From: Intrasporangiaceae bacterium
GTDB lineage: Bacteria; Actinomycetota; Actinomycetes; Actinomycetales; Dermatophilaceae
Assembly: GCA_012518475.1 (NCBI GenBank)
Contig: JAAYSB010000090.1
Location: 1 to 12,848, forward strand
DNA: 12,848 nucleotides
Reading direction: 5' to 3'
A model generated the notes under the pieces. That model worked only from the letters and a program-made list of their open reading frames with translations. It did no database searches and was not told the DNA's origin. The stretch's first letter is position 1. Every line of letters starts with the position of its first letter. A program made the translations under genes and the position numbers. This document shows positions 10,992 through 12,848 of the stretch, piece by piece.

Positions 10992-12848
10992 ATGTCTCAC
11001 TCAACGATGGCCGAACTTCGCCGAGCCCTCGACGGGCGGTGGGCCGAGGTCCGCGACACAGTGCGCACCGAGCTCGCAACGAGCGAGTGGGCCACGCCGA
11101 CCGAGCCGCTTCCGATCACCGACTACCGCGAGCGCACGACCGGCCAGCTGCTCCGGCTCATGCACCTGCCGTGGACGAAGGCCGGGTTCTCGGACGAGCC
11201 CGGGACTCCCGGGGACATCGGCGCGTCGCTGACGATGTTCGAGATGCTCGGTCACGTCGATCTGTCGCTCTTCGTCAAGGTGGGGGTCCAGGTCGGGCTC
11301 TTCGGCGGGGCGGTCGCCGGCCTCGGCACCCAGCGCCACCACGACGAGTACCTCGAGAAGATCGCCGCGGGGGAGCTGCTCGGCTGTTTCGCCATGACCG
11401 AGGTCGGCGGAGGCTCGGACGTCGCCAACCTGGAGACCACTGCGACGTATGACTCGGACACCGACGAGATCGTCGTCCACACGCCATCGCCCAGTGCGGT
11501 CAAGGACTACATCGGCAATGCCGCCAAGGACGGGACGATGGCGGCGGTGTTCGCGCAGCTCATCGTCGATGGCACCTCCCATGGCGTGCACTGCGTTCTC
11601 GTGCCCGTCCGGGCTGCCGACGGCACCGCGATGCCCGGTGTGACGATCGGCGACTGCGGGGCCAAGATCGGCCTGCCGGGCGTCGACAACGGCGAGCTCT
11701 CCTTCGACCAGGTGCGCGTCCCGCGGGACAACCTCCTCGACAGGTTCGGGCAGATCACGGCGCCGGACCCTGCCAAGGGGACCTCCGCATACACCTCCGG
11801 GATCGAGAGCGACAGCCGGCGCTTCTTCTCCATGCTCGGCACCCTCGTGCGTGGCCGCGTCTCGGTCGGCGGCAGCGCCGGAGCGGCCACCCGCAACGCG
11901 CTCACCCTCGCGATCCGGTATGCGACGCGGCGTGACCAGTTCTCCCGGCCCGACCTCGGCGACGGTCTCGGATCCGGGATCCGGCTCCTCGAGTACTCGA
12001 CTCACCGCCGCCGGCTCCTCATCCCCCTCGCCCGCAGCTATGCGTTGGCGCTCGCGACGAACGCGCTGGTCGCAGACGTCCACGACAAGCAGGTGGGCAG
12101 CGGGGAGGCCGACGCGGACGAGACCGCTGTCCGGCGGCTGGAGGAGCGCGCCGCCTCGCTCAAGGTCGCGAACACCGATCACGCGAGCCGCACGATCCAG
12201 GCCTGCCGCGAGGCGTGCGGTGGCGCGGGATACATGTGGGAGAACCGGTTCGGGGCGCTGCGCAGCGATGTCGACGTCTTCACGACCTTCGAGGGCGACA
12301 ACACCGTCCTGCTCCAGCTCGTCGCCAAGGGCCTGCTGACCCAGTACAAGGACGCCTTCGAGTCCTTCGACACCCGGGCGATGATCGGCTTCGCGGCCCG
12401 CAACGTCTTCGAGTCGGCGGTCGAGCGCGCCTTCGGTGGCTCGATCGTCCAGCGGCTCATCGCGGGTGCTCCGGGAAGGGACGCGGACAACGCTCTCGAG
12501 GACCGTGGCGGGCAGCTCGCGATCTTCGAGGATCGCGAGGAGCACACCGTGGCGACCCTGGCCGCGCGCATGCGGTCGCGGTCCTCGGACGAGGACGCCG
12601 ACCCGGCGGAGGTGCTCAGCGCCGTCCAGCCGCACATGCTCGCCGCCGCCTGGGCGCACATCGACCGACTGCTCCTCGAGGCGTTCGCCGAGGTCGCGGA
12701 GGGCTGCGAGGACGAGGAGGCCCGCACGCTGCTCTGCACGGTCTGTGACCTGTTCGTCTACTCCACCGTGGAGGCCAACGCGGCCTGGTTCCTCGAGCAC
12801 GGCCGGATCTCCGCTGCGCAGTCCAAGGCGGTCTCGGCCCGCGTCGAC
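10992..12848 (+). CDS. Acyl-CoA oxidase / acyl-CoA dehydrogenase family protein (3' end missing)
   Basis: The frame is open from the ATG at 10992 to the window end with no stop: 619 residues are seen and the family usually runs to about 640-700. It catalyses the first, FAD-dependent step of beta-oxidation, forming the trans-2-enoyl-CoA. The oxidase-like layout is clear. The N-terminal helical domain is followed by GCFAMTEVGGGSD (131-143), the flavin/substrate motif corresponding to the TELGHGS of peroxisomal oxidases. LETTATYD is the same signature as in eukaryotic ACOX. AIRYATRRDQF follows. EACGGAGYMWENRFG and TFEGDNTVLLQ come next, the latter with Glu434, the position of the catalytic Glu in ACOX. 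A second C-terminal helical domain then begins. True oxidase (oxygen to peroxide) versus dehydrogenase (ETF) activity cannot be told from sequence. A second in-frame ATG at 11007 is an alternative start. It is divergent from the PQQ dehydrogenase. Confidence 0.92.
   Translation, partial: MSHSTMAELRRALDGRWAEVRDTVRTELATSEWATPTEPLPITDYRERTTGQLLRLMHLPWTKAGFSDEPGTPGDIGASLTMFEMLGHVDLSLFVKVGVQVGLFGGAVAGLGTQRHHDEYLEKIAAGELLGCFAMTEVGGGSDVANLETTATYDSDTDEIVVHTPSPSAVKDYIGNAAKDGTMAAVFAQLIVDGTSHGVHCVLVPVRAADGTAMPGVTIGDCGAKIGLPGVDNGELSFDQVRVPRDNLLDRFGQITAPDPAKGTSAYTSGIESDSRRFFSMLGTLVRGRVSVGGSAGAATRNALTLAIRYATRRDQFSRPDLGDGLGSGIRLLEYSTHRRRLLIPLARSYALALATNALVADVHDKQVGSGEADADETAVRRLEERAASLKVANTDHASRTIQACREACGGAGYMWENRFGALRSDVDVFTTFEGDNTVLLQLVAKGLLTQYKDAFESFDTRAMIGFAARNVFESAVERAFGGSIVQRLIAGAPGRDADNALEDRGGQLAIFEDREEHTVATLAARMRSRSSDEDADPAEVLSAVQPHMLAAAWAHIDRLLLEAFAEVAEGCEDEEARTLLCTVCDLFVYSTVEANAAWFLEHGRISAAQSKAVSARVD

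Noticed and set aside
11001..12800. 599-codon minus-strand frame opposite the acyl-CoA oxidase
   Set aside because: Long but only because of GC skew by codon position; the plus frame has ACOX motifs throughout.
1..12848. Defence island, prophage or CRISPR system
   Set aside because: No repeats, integrase, nuclease or toxin-antitoxin genes are seen; the genes are metabolic, transport and stress types with uniform composition.

Overview
The window is very GC-rich, densely coding and strongly GC-biased at third codon positions. Together with the protein families present (a sunset-domain membrane protein, tandem universal stress proteins, acyl-CoA oxidase, a lipoprotein PQQ sugar dehydrogenase) this points to a high-GC actinobacterium, probably of the Micrococcales (the genus is a guess). 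I see no rRNA, tRNA, CRISPR array, insertion sequence or phage gene. The longest stretch without a gene is about 260 bases (9368-9628). All lines of evidence suggest ordinary chromosomal metabolic and stress genes rather than a mobile island.

Layout. 1-429 (+) is the C-terminal end of a coiled-coil, Ala/Glu-rich protein carrying a calcium-loop-like Asp-rich repeat. 430-549 is an unusually structured spacer with competing hairpins. 550-894 (+) is a small cupin. It converges, across a long hairpin at 920-962, on 976-2043 (-), a membrane-anchored acidic protein ending in a sunset-like (ArfC-variant) domain. 2219-3592 (-) is a GlcD/D-lactate-dehydrogenase-type FAD oxidase, divergent from an MFS transporter at 3676-4881 (+). 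4892-6364 (-) is a sphingosine-1-phosphate-lyase-like PLP enzyme. It overlaps by 4 bases (ATGA) the upstream GPH/MelB/MFSD2-type transporter at 6361-7719 (-). Divergent from this pair, 7803-8732 (+) is a two-domain universal stress protein followed after 5 bases by a conserved unknown gene, 8738-9367 (+). 9629-10954 (-) is a PQQ-dependent sugar dehydrogenase lipoprotein, and 10992 to the window end (+) is an acyl-CoA oxidase/dehydrogenase that runs off the edge.

How the genes may work together. The tightest unit is transporter plus S1P-lyase-like enzyme, which look like an uptake-and-cleavage (or export-and-cleavage) pair for a phosphorylated amino-alcohol lipid or an amino acid. The USP and its partner form a second two-gene unit. 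The FAD oxidase and the divergent MFS gene share an 83-base control region. Gene starts fall into two classes. The cupin, sunset protein, MFS, lyase and USP have clear Shine-Dalgarno sites. The FAD oxidase, GPH transporter and acyl-CoA oxidase lack them but have a TANNNT hexamer 6-7 bases before ATG, as expected of leaderless actinobacterial transcripts. The most interesting items are the lyase-transporter operon, the competing hairpins at 430-526, and the unknown USP partner.
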